Shown here: piece by piece, positions 40,501-52,500 of the stretch
How the letters are laid out: every line of letters starts with the position of its first letter
Numbering within the stretch: the stretch's first letter is position 1
Source of the DNA: Mermis nigrescens
Lineage: Eukaryota; Nematoda; Enoplea; Mermithida; Mermithidae
Reading direction: 5' to 3'
NCBI GenBank assembly: GCA_036768485.1
Contig: JAVLUZ010000146.1
Span: 765,534-829,533 of the forward strand
Length of the DNA: 64,000 nucleotides
Notes under the pieces: generated by a model
Seen by the model: the letters and a program-made list of their open reading frames with translations, nothing else
What the model was told of the DNA's origin: nothing
Database searches by the model: none
Program-made: the position numbers and the translations under genes

Positions 40501-43500
40501 TTTGAACATATTAAATACTTATTTCGTGTATCGCATGAGAAAAGAGTGTAATGAGTGGAAAGTGGAAGAGACAGACTGATGAAAGATTTATTGCATGCAC
40601 TGTACATAATAGCATACTAAGTCATAGAAAGCACTTGTTAGGATCACTATTTCATGTGTAATCATTTCCAGATTTCACCTTTCTGGTCATCCCAGCCTGC
40701 CCGTATAAAATACAGTCATGTAATTCATGCAAATTATTACGTCTAATTGATTAATTAATCATGTTTAATAAATGCAAAAGTTTTAGCTCAAAATGACTCC
40801 ATTCCTTGCTCTCGCTATCCAAACGTCAAGGAAAGAATGGTTGACGAGCATAGGCGAATTCTAGTCTCTCACGTGACTGAGATAGTCGATCAGTTGTGTA
40901 AAGACGCCAGCGACGGTCCCGAAATATGCAGAGTAGGTTAAACTTTTTAGGGATATTGTATTTTAGTACACTTTCTGTGTCATGAAATTGTCCGTGTTTA
41001 ATGAGGGTGCAATAAATTTGTCTCGTTTATTGTCACATTGTAGCATTATATCTGCAGTTTATAAATTTTACGCTTTTATTCTTTGTTTCTATGTGTATCG
41101 AATCCGTTTAATTTATTCATACAATCAATTTGTATAATTGATTGATTATTTTATTGATTTAAGTTGATTTATACAATTGATTTTGTCCATTACATATGTA
41201 AATGTAAATTCGTCGGTCTTGCGCCGCTTTATACTTCACACAATAATTGAGCACTCGCTCTAGCCTTCAGCACAATGCGTCAAAGCAAGCTCTAAAAATG
41301 GTTTCCAATTTGCAAGCTAGGATCGATCATTTTATTTTCGATTGAATTCACGTTTTTATTATCAATTGTTTGACATTGTGCGTATGCAAGCATTTTCTAC
41401 TTGTACTTATTCGCCGTGGTCGGCAGGCACGTATCTCTGGGAAATGGGGGGTCGGACCCCCCAAATTCAGAAAAATCGGAACAAACAGGTCTTTTTAAAC
41501 GTTATTGTGTGCTATTTTTGGGTTTAGTCCCCCAAAAATTGGTGTTGGTCCCCCAAAATAGGACGGCCAGTTACCTGTCTGGCGGTCGGGTCATTTATCT
41601 CTCCCTCGAAAATGGTATTATTTACAAGTGTATTTTTTCAGAGTTGGAGTTCCCAATTTTCTATGAAAAATCAGACTATTGGCCGCGCTTTGGAATTTCT
41701 CAGTTCCCAATTCCCATGCATTAACCACCGCTTTGATCCAACTTTCTTCGTATAAATCATTTTCCACGCCTTTTTGCATCATTATGTATAATCGAATTTA
41801 TTTAAAATAAAAAAACATAACTTTCGCAGGATCGTCTACTTTTCGAGCGTATATGTGACTTCGACAAATCCGCGATTAGCCTGCTCACGGTTCTCTTTTT
41901 CCATTTATTCACCCATTTCCTTTTCGCAATTTACTTCATTCGTCGTAAATTATCTCATTCCTAGCCATTTTTTGAATTGATAAAAAACTGCAACCGCATT
42001 AGATACGAAGAATCGTTCGTATTTATTCGCTTTTCTTGGCTAATCAGCGCCAGCTTAAACGAGATTACGCTGGCTTGTTTTCCCAATCTCATTGACTCGC
42101 AAATACAGTGAAATAGCTTTGCTTATAACCTAAGACTATCCGTTATATATTTCGTAAGCAAGATCGCATTCCCATCGGGTTGGACGCACAATTATCTTCT
42201 ACTGAGAAGCAAAAAAACGAGAAGCCCGACTTCTTTGCATTACGTGCCAAATTATCTGTCGCATCCTACGATTTATCATATGTTCATACATCGGTATCAG
42301 AGCCGTTGATTCTTAACCGTTTAAATTGCTTAGGATAACGCCTGACTCTTCAGTAACCACGACATACATGTAACGGCTCGAAATTTTGATGGGGTCTCCC
42401 CGGCCATTTGTAGGGGTGGAGTGGGAGGGGGTAAATATACATTTAATGGCTCAAAATTTCGGGTGGGGGGTCCCTGGCCATTTTTAAGGGGAGGGGGTTA
42501 ATGACCTCAAATTTTTGGCCAAAAATGGCCAAAAAATATTTGATTTTATTTTTCAAAAATCGGGGAGGGGGTCAAAAAGTTTTTGGCCTAGGGGAATGGG
42601 GGACAACCAACTTTGGTTGGGGGTCCCCCATCTCCTGTTACATGTATAGGGATAAATGACCTCATTTTTGGCCAAAATGGCCGGGGGCGGGGGGTCAAAA
42701 ATTTTCTGGCTTTAGGGGACGACCAAGTTTGGGCGGGGGTTCCCCATCCCCGTTACATGTATGAACCACGACCGTATTTCTTAATCAGCAGTCTTACTAA
42801 ATAATATTTGGCAAAAATTAGCATTCTCAACCCGCATTTTTCTAAATATATTTTGGTCAAAAAATTATTTTTGCGATGTTTCATAAATCAACGAATAATC
42901 CTATCCGCTTATTAAAGTGGGCAAAAGTCATTTATCATCGTCTGGGCTTACGCCACGTCGTATTATGGACATTTTACGCGCTTTATCTCAGCGGAGGAGC
43001 TTTCGTTTTCTGTTGGCTCGAAAGCGATAATCAAAAATCGGCCAGATTTGCCAAAAATGCTCGTTTGGTATCGAATAGACGTTCATTTGTCGATAATCAA
43101 ATCTTATCATCCTTATTCAATAATACAGACACTTTGCTATTTATCAACGGCCGTAAGACTCGTCTGATTGCCGCCAAATTAAGAGACTTGTTAATTGCCT
43201 ATGAGCGGAAACTAGACGACGATTATTCTATAAAATTGGCCAAATTTGATTGGACGTTTCCAGATTGTTTACTTTACGCCGCGTCGCTTTGCACCACCAT
43301 CGGTTACGCCAATTTTCTTCGCCCGATGACTAGAGGGGGTCAAATTTTTGGACTGTTTTACACAATTTTTGGTATATTTTTCACTCTGATTCTGCTTAGA
43401 GACGTTGGACGGCTCATAGCGAAGCTATTAGCTTATCCTAGCGTATTGCTGGTTAAATTTTGGGACGCTTTTCGCTATATTACGTTGAAATCGATAGATA

Positions 43501-46500
43501 CTATAGAAGAATTGAAACACGAGCGTGATCAACTTTGTTCGCCGGCCAAGACATTGTTTTCCGATTCTGTGCTTCGTATACCAAATTTGGTGGCTATACT
43601 GGCCACCATTGGCTATCTATATTTAGGCTCGTTGGGCCAATGCATTTTGCAACCTCATCTGTCACTGCGCGATAGCTTTTTCTCTTGCTTCTATACGTTG
43701 ACGACAGTGGGCACCAATTTCGAAGTTACGCCGCACAACCAAAACTACTTTGTTTTTGTGTTGATTTACATCTTTATCGGCTTGGCCATTTTTTCCCTAT
43801 TGATCGATTTATTTTATGCCAAATTGCTTTTTGCATATACGCCAATTCAAGCGTGTATCGAAGGAGTCCATATTTTTCCAACCTACTCGCTATGGGATTG
43901 ACCGGGGATGGCACTTTGAAATTGTATTTTGGGAATGCTTGGAAAAAACTTTTTTCTATCATCGGTCCCTAATGAATTCGTTTTTTCGTGGCAGTGGTTT
44001 GTCTCTTTAAATGAAAAAAGGTACTCAATTGATTCGCCCTTAAGGAACAAAGGGATTTATTACCTTAGCAGCATTAAAAAATTTTCTAGAAAAATTATTG
44101 AGAGTTTTCTATCTAATGATCATGTTCGTCTTTTCGACACGTCAATTCAAGAACATCAATGGTCCGAAATGAAATTTTTTCTATTTTTTCTACTTATTCA
44201 TGTCCTTAAATAAAATTCACTCAGTTCGGTTATAGCCTCATACTCCTTAATTAAAGGTAGCTAAATTTAGATGATTTTACTAGCATTACAGAACCATATA
44301 GGTGCGCAAGGTAAAACTTTCAGGTGGTGAAAACGAAAAATTTGTAGTTAGCTAAGCTAGGTAGCTAAGTGCATTTTTAATCGATTTGACAACGAAAAAC
44401 GATGTCATAGCCTAACTATCGTTTTTGAGTATTTATGGCAAATATATAGCCTTTTTGAACTCGGAAACATAGCTAGGTATATGTAGACTTTTTGGGCTAA
44501 TAATACCTATTTAACCCAAATCGCTAAATAATAAGTTCTAGCAATTAATTCCACGTATCCTTTTTGAAGTCGGGAAAACATGTTTGTATCTTTTGAAGCT
44601 CAGAAAAACAACTATATATCATTTCTGAACTCATAAGTTACGTTTCTGCGTTCAATAAAAGCCATATAGCTAGTTTTCTGAGCACAAAAAAGACTATATA
44701 CTATGTATCAATGTTTTATCGGCCAAAATGGGGATATAATTATCAGTTTTTTAAAGCTCGGGGTATTATTACTGGTCCCCTCACCCCTATGCCCATCATA
44801 CATGGGCAGCAACAAAATTCTTGGGGATCCGATGAGGTCAAATTGCCAAAATTGCACCAAAAATTTAATTCTGGTGTCTATCGATTTAGGGGGTTAGGTC
44901 TTTCAGATTCTGGGGCCAGATCCATCACGCCCTTGTGTGATGCCCTGCCCGTGTATGTAGAACCAATTCATACTTCTTTGATATATTCGCGCTTAGGCGA
45001 AAAACGTCAGCAGCAGATGCATTTTAATGCTGACAAGAGGTTAAACCCAGATGCTTCCGATTCTTCGTTATGCGTTCATGCCGCTAGATCGGATCCGAGT
45101 CTGTTATCGATTGGTTTGAGCGGTTCCAGCGCCGAAACTTTTGTTAGTTTTTCCACAACGGACGCAGAAAATTACGACAGTAGCGCTGCTTTGGGATCTT
45201 GTGTGACGCTTGGAATTTGGCAAATGAATCAGAGATTGCATTTGCTTGACTTGAGACGCAAGCGTCGTCTGAGGTTTAAGTTTAATTATGAAAAACGGAT
45301 TTTCTTGAAGTTTTTACAAAGAGCTTCATAAAATTATTCTTCGGCTCGCAACTTTCCTTTACTTGGCCAACATTTTTGCGAGTTTGAAGGTTTAAAGCGA
45401 GTGTAAATTGTAAATTTTCTATGCCGTCTTATATTTTCTGGTATTTCGATGAGTCGACTCGTTTCATAACGTTAGGAGCCGAATAGATTTCAAGCAGATG
45501 TGTAATCATCGAGTGCATCTTTAAATTTCCGTGGACCATACCACACATTCCCATAAAGGGGGGTTGAGGGGGTATTACCCCCACCTCAGGGTCCGAGACT
45601 TGGATCACTGTCGGACGATTTTGAGCTATCAAACATTTTCTGCATGATTTTTGGGTACAAAAGCAGCGAAGGTATTAAAATTTTTTCGGCGCTTCGCGCC
45701 GACTAATACATTTCTGTTTTGTTTACCCATAAAATACCTAGAACGAACTCAAAATGATCTTAAAAGTCAAAATTTTCGATGAATTCTTATATTTTTTACT
45801 TACAAGAGTGACGAAACTAGTCAGAATAGGACAAAAAGTAGTTAAAAATGCAGTTTTCTGTATTAAAACATGCGATATAGGACGTTTTAGCCATTTTTCA
45901 TATTTGATCTGTAAAAAAGGCTAGACTCTGAATTAAGTGGTTCTAAATTTAGTGATTTCACACCCCCTGAACTTTCGACCTTGGGAAACTATGGACCATA
46001 CTTATAATGGCTTGAATTTTTGAATGGATTGCTTGTCGTCTATTTTAAGCGAAATGACCTTCTACTTTCGGCTTATAATGACAACAAACTACAAAATGGT
46101 TTACAAACCCAGGATTCTGCCCAAGTCGGGGAGAAGAGGGGTGGTAAAAAAATCACAGCCTTTGGGGATTGAGGAACCCAACTTTAGGCTATTGTTCCTG
46201 TCCCCTTGCTGTTGAATCTACTCGTGCTGACGACGCTTGCGTAACGCAGAAATACGAGATATACCCAAACGGCAACAACGACCTCGGTACCAGTTTTATG
46301 TCGTCCTTTAAAACGACGCATAAATAGCCGTTACAAGGCCAATAAATTACACGCTAATTATCGCAGAAGTGCGACTCTGACTCTGCAGTCGGTTGCAACA
46401 TCGTCGAATGATGATGTAAAGGATTTGATTCAAGAGACATACGGAGATCAACGACACTGACTTTAAACGATACATCTTATTTCCCGCAATGTAGTATTTA

Positions 46501-49500
46501 TTAACTTTTTTACCCGTTTTTTAAAATATATATTGCTCTTTTCGATTGAAGGCGTATTTGCGCTTGTGCCATATAGGGTGTTGTAATATCAGCGTTATTA
46601 CGTAACAAAATTGTAGTCATGTATTCAGAAAGGCATATTTAATTCGAACCATGATGCAAAAAGCCTTCTGAGATTGTTTGCAAAAGCATAAAAACGAAGT
46701 CCTCCCAATACAAGCTTCATATCTACTTGGCAAGTGTATCAGACGCAATGCGGTGACGCTTGAAGTCCACGTAGTAAGTCAGGTCATGCATTACGATCTG
46801 AAAAGTGCCGGAAAGTTTATGGACTCATAAAACTTAGCCAATCGTCTAAATTGTCAGCATACATCGAATAGAGTAAATCATAACAGACTTTTGTATATAG
46901 GATAAACTTGGAGAAACTCGAGCGTTTAAGTCATAGGTGGGCGGCACCAAAGTTCTGGGGATGGGGGTGCAAGATTTTTTCAAAGGTCAAAAAATGGCCT
47001 TAAAAATGGTGGTATGGCGAAAACACACCATTTTTCAACGTTTCTCATCGAGCACTATCCATTGGCATCAAAAAATTGCGAAGAAACGGGAAAAAAATTT
47101 CAAAAATTGAATTCTGGGGTGGGGGTATTTTTGTTTCTGGGGTTGCATACACCCCAAACCCCGCACATCCAGGTATGGTGAAAATTCTCGTGCTTGATTG
47201 GTCATTAAAGGAGTAAGTAAATAATTATTAGTTTCGATTTCGTAAAACAATGCATTGTTGAAATATAACTCGTTGAACAATCGTGATACTAAATCGTAGC
47301 TTCATGATCGTACAACGCCTTACTCTTTTACTGCATGAATATCTTATTGTAATTTCATTTCAATCAGAATTCCAATAACTCACAAGAACTGCACACAGGT
47401 TATGAATGCTTGCACATATTTATGGTCTGCGTCTTATCGATAACGTTTTGCATCGAAGCGAACGATTTGATAACAGTTGAAACATGGCTTCTTTTATTTA
47501 AGCATACAAAATTTTTGTCATTTGCACTTGTGCAAGTTAAACATTTGCAATTTGGAGAAACTGTGTTTCAGATTTAAAGTATGGAGGAAGAATCATTACA
47601 CTTTTATGTACATGAACCAGTATGTACATTTATTTGTCTTTTAATTATTTGCTGCTCAGCTTCACTTTATTTCTAAGTTAAATATAAAAACGGTTAAGGG
47701 TTTCTGCAGAGACGTACCACGTTAGTGACTTGACTCGGAAAATGGATTCTTTGGAGTTTGAAAATTCAATCTTTACATTTATTTTATATTTTTATACAAT
47801 TTTTAGTTTTTCAATGCTTGATTTGTTTACGCATCTCTTTTATAATAATATTGTGTTTGCCAATTTTCAGCTATGTTGTAGTTATTTTTCCATCCAGTGA
47901 CATCGAGTCATAGTTTCCCAAGGTCCAGAGTTGAGGGAGAGATGAAATTCCGAAAAGCGGACCAGTTAATTAAGTGGTCTAATATTATTGGCCGACACTG
48001 TTTTTTGTACGAGCGTCCCTGTACATGTACAAAGATTTCCGCATGCAGTCCAAAAAATTGTCAACTTGTTCTAAGTTAATCTAATAATACTAGTTTGGCG
48101 CGAAGCGCCGAAATTTTTATTAGTTTTCGGTTGAATTTAAACATAAAACTCGACTGAAAAAGCTAAATTAAGTTGTATTACACTATCAGGAAATGATACA
48201 GAGATTGTAATATGCTGATTGAATTTTTAAAAAAATTGCGATTACGAATTCAATGCAACATCAAAATAAGTTAATCAGTTTTATCTTTGAACGTCAAAAA
48301 CAGCGCAAGTTTTATAAAATATTTAAAAACAGTAGAGGTAGATGCAAAAGATGTTTGAGTCTGCCCAAAGATACCTGAGATTACACAAAGATGCCTGAGA
48401 TTACACAAAGATTGATTTTTGATTGTTTAATGTTCGCGCTTGAAGCTAAATAGGCAATAGAGATATTTGGGGCGGAACGCCAAAAATGTTTTTGAAATTT
48501 TGTTGAAAAATATGCCTCAAAAAAGTCTTTGTGCGTTGTACAAAGACGGCTTCAAAAATCTTTTCACAAGCCAAAATCGATTTTCGCGAAGATCTGCGTT
48601 TTTTGGCCATTTTTAGGTGTTTTTACTATTTTTGGCTACAAATGGGAAGTCATTTACCCCCTAAAAATGGCCAAGGAAGGGCCATATATGTAAAAGAGGT
48701 TTTTTGGGGATGATCACCTGAAGTAAGAAAGACGTCTTCCATCTTCCAAATTCAGAAAATTTTTGACACCCCGCCCTGGATTTTTGGCGAAAACTCACGA
48801 TTTTTAGGCTTTTTGCAATTTTTCGCCAAAAATTGGAGGTCATTTACCCTCCCCTTCTAAAGATGGCCAAGGACCATGCGTGTAACAGGGATTTGGGTGA
48901 TCCCCGACTCAAAGTTAGACGTCTCTTATAAACCTCCTCCCCTGACTTTTGGCGAAAACTTGCGATTTTTGGCTATTTTTATATGTCTTTGTGCCATTTT
49001 TAGCCAAAGTCGGTAACACCCCCCCTCATGAAGATGGCCAAGGACTATGCATGTAACAGGGGTTTGGGGGTTCTTCGACTCAAAGTTAGACGTCCCCCAT
49101 AAACCCCCCTGACTTTTGGCGAAAACTTGCGATTTTTGGCTATGTGTATGTGTTTTTGTGCCATTTTTGGCCAAAGTCGTTCCTTCCCCTAAAAACGACC
49201 AGGGACCCACACCCTCAATTTCCAGCCGTTGCGTGCGTGTTTTGTAGTGATTAGCTTGCCTATTTACTCTTGCTTGCATCTAAAAACACTGTATTAGTTC
49301 AAATACTAATAGTTTACTGCACTTTTGCCATAGTGTAAATTAATTTCACAAAAATTCAAAAGGTTTTCACCAAAAATCGTCTGACAGTGACTTGAGTCTT
49401 GGACCCTTATGGGAGTAATACCCCGTCATCCCCACTATGTGAATGGGAATGTGTGCATCGTGTGTGATTGTCATTCCCACTTACATATAGACTTCTTACG

Positions 49501-52500
49501 GAGGATAGACCCTATACTTACCGATGCTGCATATAAGTAAGAGATCGTTTGTTAATCTTTTGAAAAATGATTTTTGAAGGCATCGCATTCTTATGGCTTT
49601 TGATCGTGTTTCAAATTTTCAAATTAAAAATCGCAGTTCTTCAAATTTTATTACCGACGAAGCAGGCCCGTTTTCAGGGTGGGGGTGGGGACTCAACATA
49701 AATTGGTCCATATATCGGAAACTTCGTCGATATACTTGCATGAACCGCATCTATCGAGGTTTTTAAAAATGCTCTATCCGTTAGGATCATAAAATTCAAA
49801 TTTTTTGAAAAACATTTCTCTCTTGAGCTGTAAAATGTCGTTTTTGGGTCGTGCTTGATGGTATATTATGGAAAATAATTCCCATTTGACGCAAAAATTT
49901 GAAGGTTTCACGACAAAACGATACAGTTTTTCATCATTTCGTGCATTATCTTACCTTTCAAGAAAATGTTTTCGGTCAAGGTAGCGCCCCCCTTAAATTC
50001 GGTCCTACACGAGTACCGATCGTATTCTCGTCCTTTAGACCTTGGCTATCAACTGCTTGAGTGCGATTCTGGCGCAAGATTTTTGCGAACAAAAAATCGT
50101 GCAATTATTTATGGCCAGAGGGTATCTGAGCCATCAAATTGCGAATCTGCTTTCCGAAGACGACGCCAAGTTGACTGTTGTGTTTGCCGAAGCCAAAATT
50201 GACTTGAAGCCGCTTTACATATTTCTGTCGAGGATGGTAAATCGTTAGAAAAATTGGTTTTAATTTTTTTAATGAATAAATAAATAAATAAATAAAAAGA
50301 TAATAAAACTTTTAATAAATAAAATTGAAATTTTCGTAAATTCAAAAATCACCGCAGTTGTCGGTCTTTGTCAAACGGTACCTAAATACTTATAAATAAA
50401 GGAATTAAATAAAATAAATAAATAATAAATTGATCTGAAAATCTTACAGGCTTTGCTAACGAGCTTAGCAGAATGCGATGGTGGAGTACATCTTCTGATG
50501 CAATGTGGCGCTACTAATAAGCTTTCCGATTGCAGTTGTTTCAGCGTTTTACCTGATAAAATATTGACGTGAGTCTAATCAATTTTATCTTATTCAATTT
50601 TTATTTAAATTAATTTTTTATTTAGTTTTTTATATATTTGGTTTTTTATTTTGCCTAAAGTGCTAAGTGCTTTCCTGTTTTCTAATTGTTTTCCTTTTTG
50701 TGTTTAAGCATATTTTATTTTACGACGTTTCATTTTAAAAAATCTGCACCTCATAAACTATAATGTCTCGTATTTTTTTAAAATAAAGTAAGCTACAAGT
50801 TCCTTCTAATTCAGTCGATTTATTTGAACGAGACTCAAATTATTGTATGTGAGTTGGCTTAAATATAAAACTTAGCAACATGAATCGAATATGAAGGTCT
50901 GAATATATTCCAAGTTTGAGTGACGTTTTTTGCTGAATAATCGATTTTTATGATCTAGTTTTATTTTCGAAAATTTTGATGTTTTTCAATGCTAATAAAT
51001 TTATGATCCCTGGAATAGGAAGACACCGCACATAATCAAGATCGAAATTTCAGAGGGTCTGACAACAACGTTTGCATGTCAGAGATATCAAAAAAATTTT
51101 ATTGACTGGGTGTAAAATCCTTATCTTGAATTTAAATTTAAATTAAAATATTAAAATTCACTTGCATTGAAAATCCTAAAAAACATTGAAATTTTTTTAA
51201 AAAAGATATTGGATTTTCGGACGTTTCAATTTTATATAAAAATTCAAAATTTGAATCCATCAGATTCAAAATTAAAGAATATCCTGAACGTCGGGTCAGA
51301 CTCGAATGCTTATTTTGGCATTGGGACTTAAGTCACATTGCTCAAACTCAATACAGTAAGCAGTATTATAGCACGATCTTAAAGCTTACAGTTTTTGATT
51401 GTTTTATGTATGCTGATTTGTGATCATACATAGTATTAGGAGTTTGGGGTTTACACTCTCAGTATGGCTACTGACTCCAGAAAATTATTGTGGTTGCCGC
51501 CACACATGGTCGTCGAGGGGGTTTAACCCAGAATCTGGTAGACCCCCAAAAATCGATAGATCTCCAAGAATTTAAATTTTCGGCGTATTTTTTAGATTTT
51601 GCGAGTTTTACACCACCCAGACCCCCAGAATATGGTCGCTGCCCATGTATGCTTGCCTTTTCCGAGAATTTTTGGTTTTCCAAAAAATCGTAGTAAGTGT
51701 GTTGTTAAGAACGTTTTTAGTTAATTTTTGACTTAAAAATGTAAAATTTTTGGTGCTTTGCGCCTTATATTCGTTTTTAATCTATATTATTTAATTTACT
51801 CGAATTTTTTTAAAATTTTTAGATTTTACATTTTTACATTCTAGAGAGAGACAGGCGTAGTCCAAAGCGTCACAAGTTCACAACAGTGTTTATGACGTGC
51901 AATGATTTTTAGCCCGAAGAAGACTTTTTAAGAGTTTTTTAGGGGCTGACCGCCTCCCCCAGAATTCCTATGCTGTACACGCATTCTCCTGGACCGTTTA
52001 AAGCATTTTTAAGTATTTCGGATGTTTTTCAAAGGCACGTATCTCTGGGGAATGGGGGTGTTTGACAACCCCCAATTCAGAAAAATCGGAAAAATAGGAT
52101 TTCTTAAACGTTATTTTGTGCTATTTTTGGCCTTTTTGGGCTTAGTCCCCACAAACATTGGTGTTGGTCACCCCCAAAAATAGGACGGCCAGCTACGTGT
52201 CTGGTTTTTCATTGTGTCCTGCTTTTACTCAGTCGGTTTCCCTCAATGTTTCTCTTATTTTGTATATTTAAGGGACGAAACGGACGATATAATCGAAAGC
52301 TTGCCCGCTCGCTATCGACGCGCTCTTTCCAGCGTATTGAATTTTTGTTTAGCCCTATTGGACCATTGCCGAGCTTCTCCAGCCAATCACAACGCGGCCG
52401 AAGGCGTTTATCGATTTTTCGCCACCAATCAGGACGCTTTGATTTTCTTATTGCGTAGCGCCAGTGTGGCTACTCCCAACGAAACGGGTTTCCTAAATTT

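Noticed and set aside
43929..44213. 94-codon frame after the K2P stop
   Set aside because: It overlaps the channel's end in another frame and contains protein-like stretches, but no splice join keeps phase with segment 4; it could be a tail exon or remnant and is left unassigned.
52214..52272. Upstream extension of exon 24 (MSCFYSVGFPQCFSYF...)
   Set aside because: It is intron sequence just after a B-type MITE; the acceptor at 52271-52272 and the phase of exon 23 define the true start.
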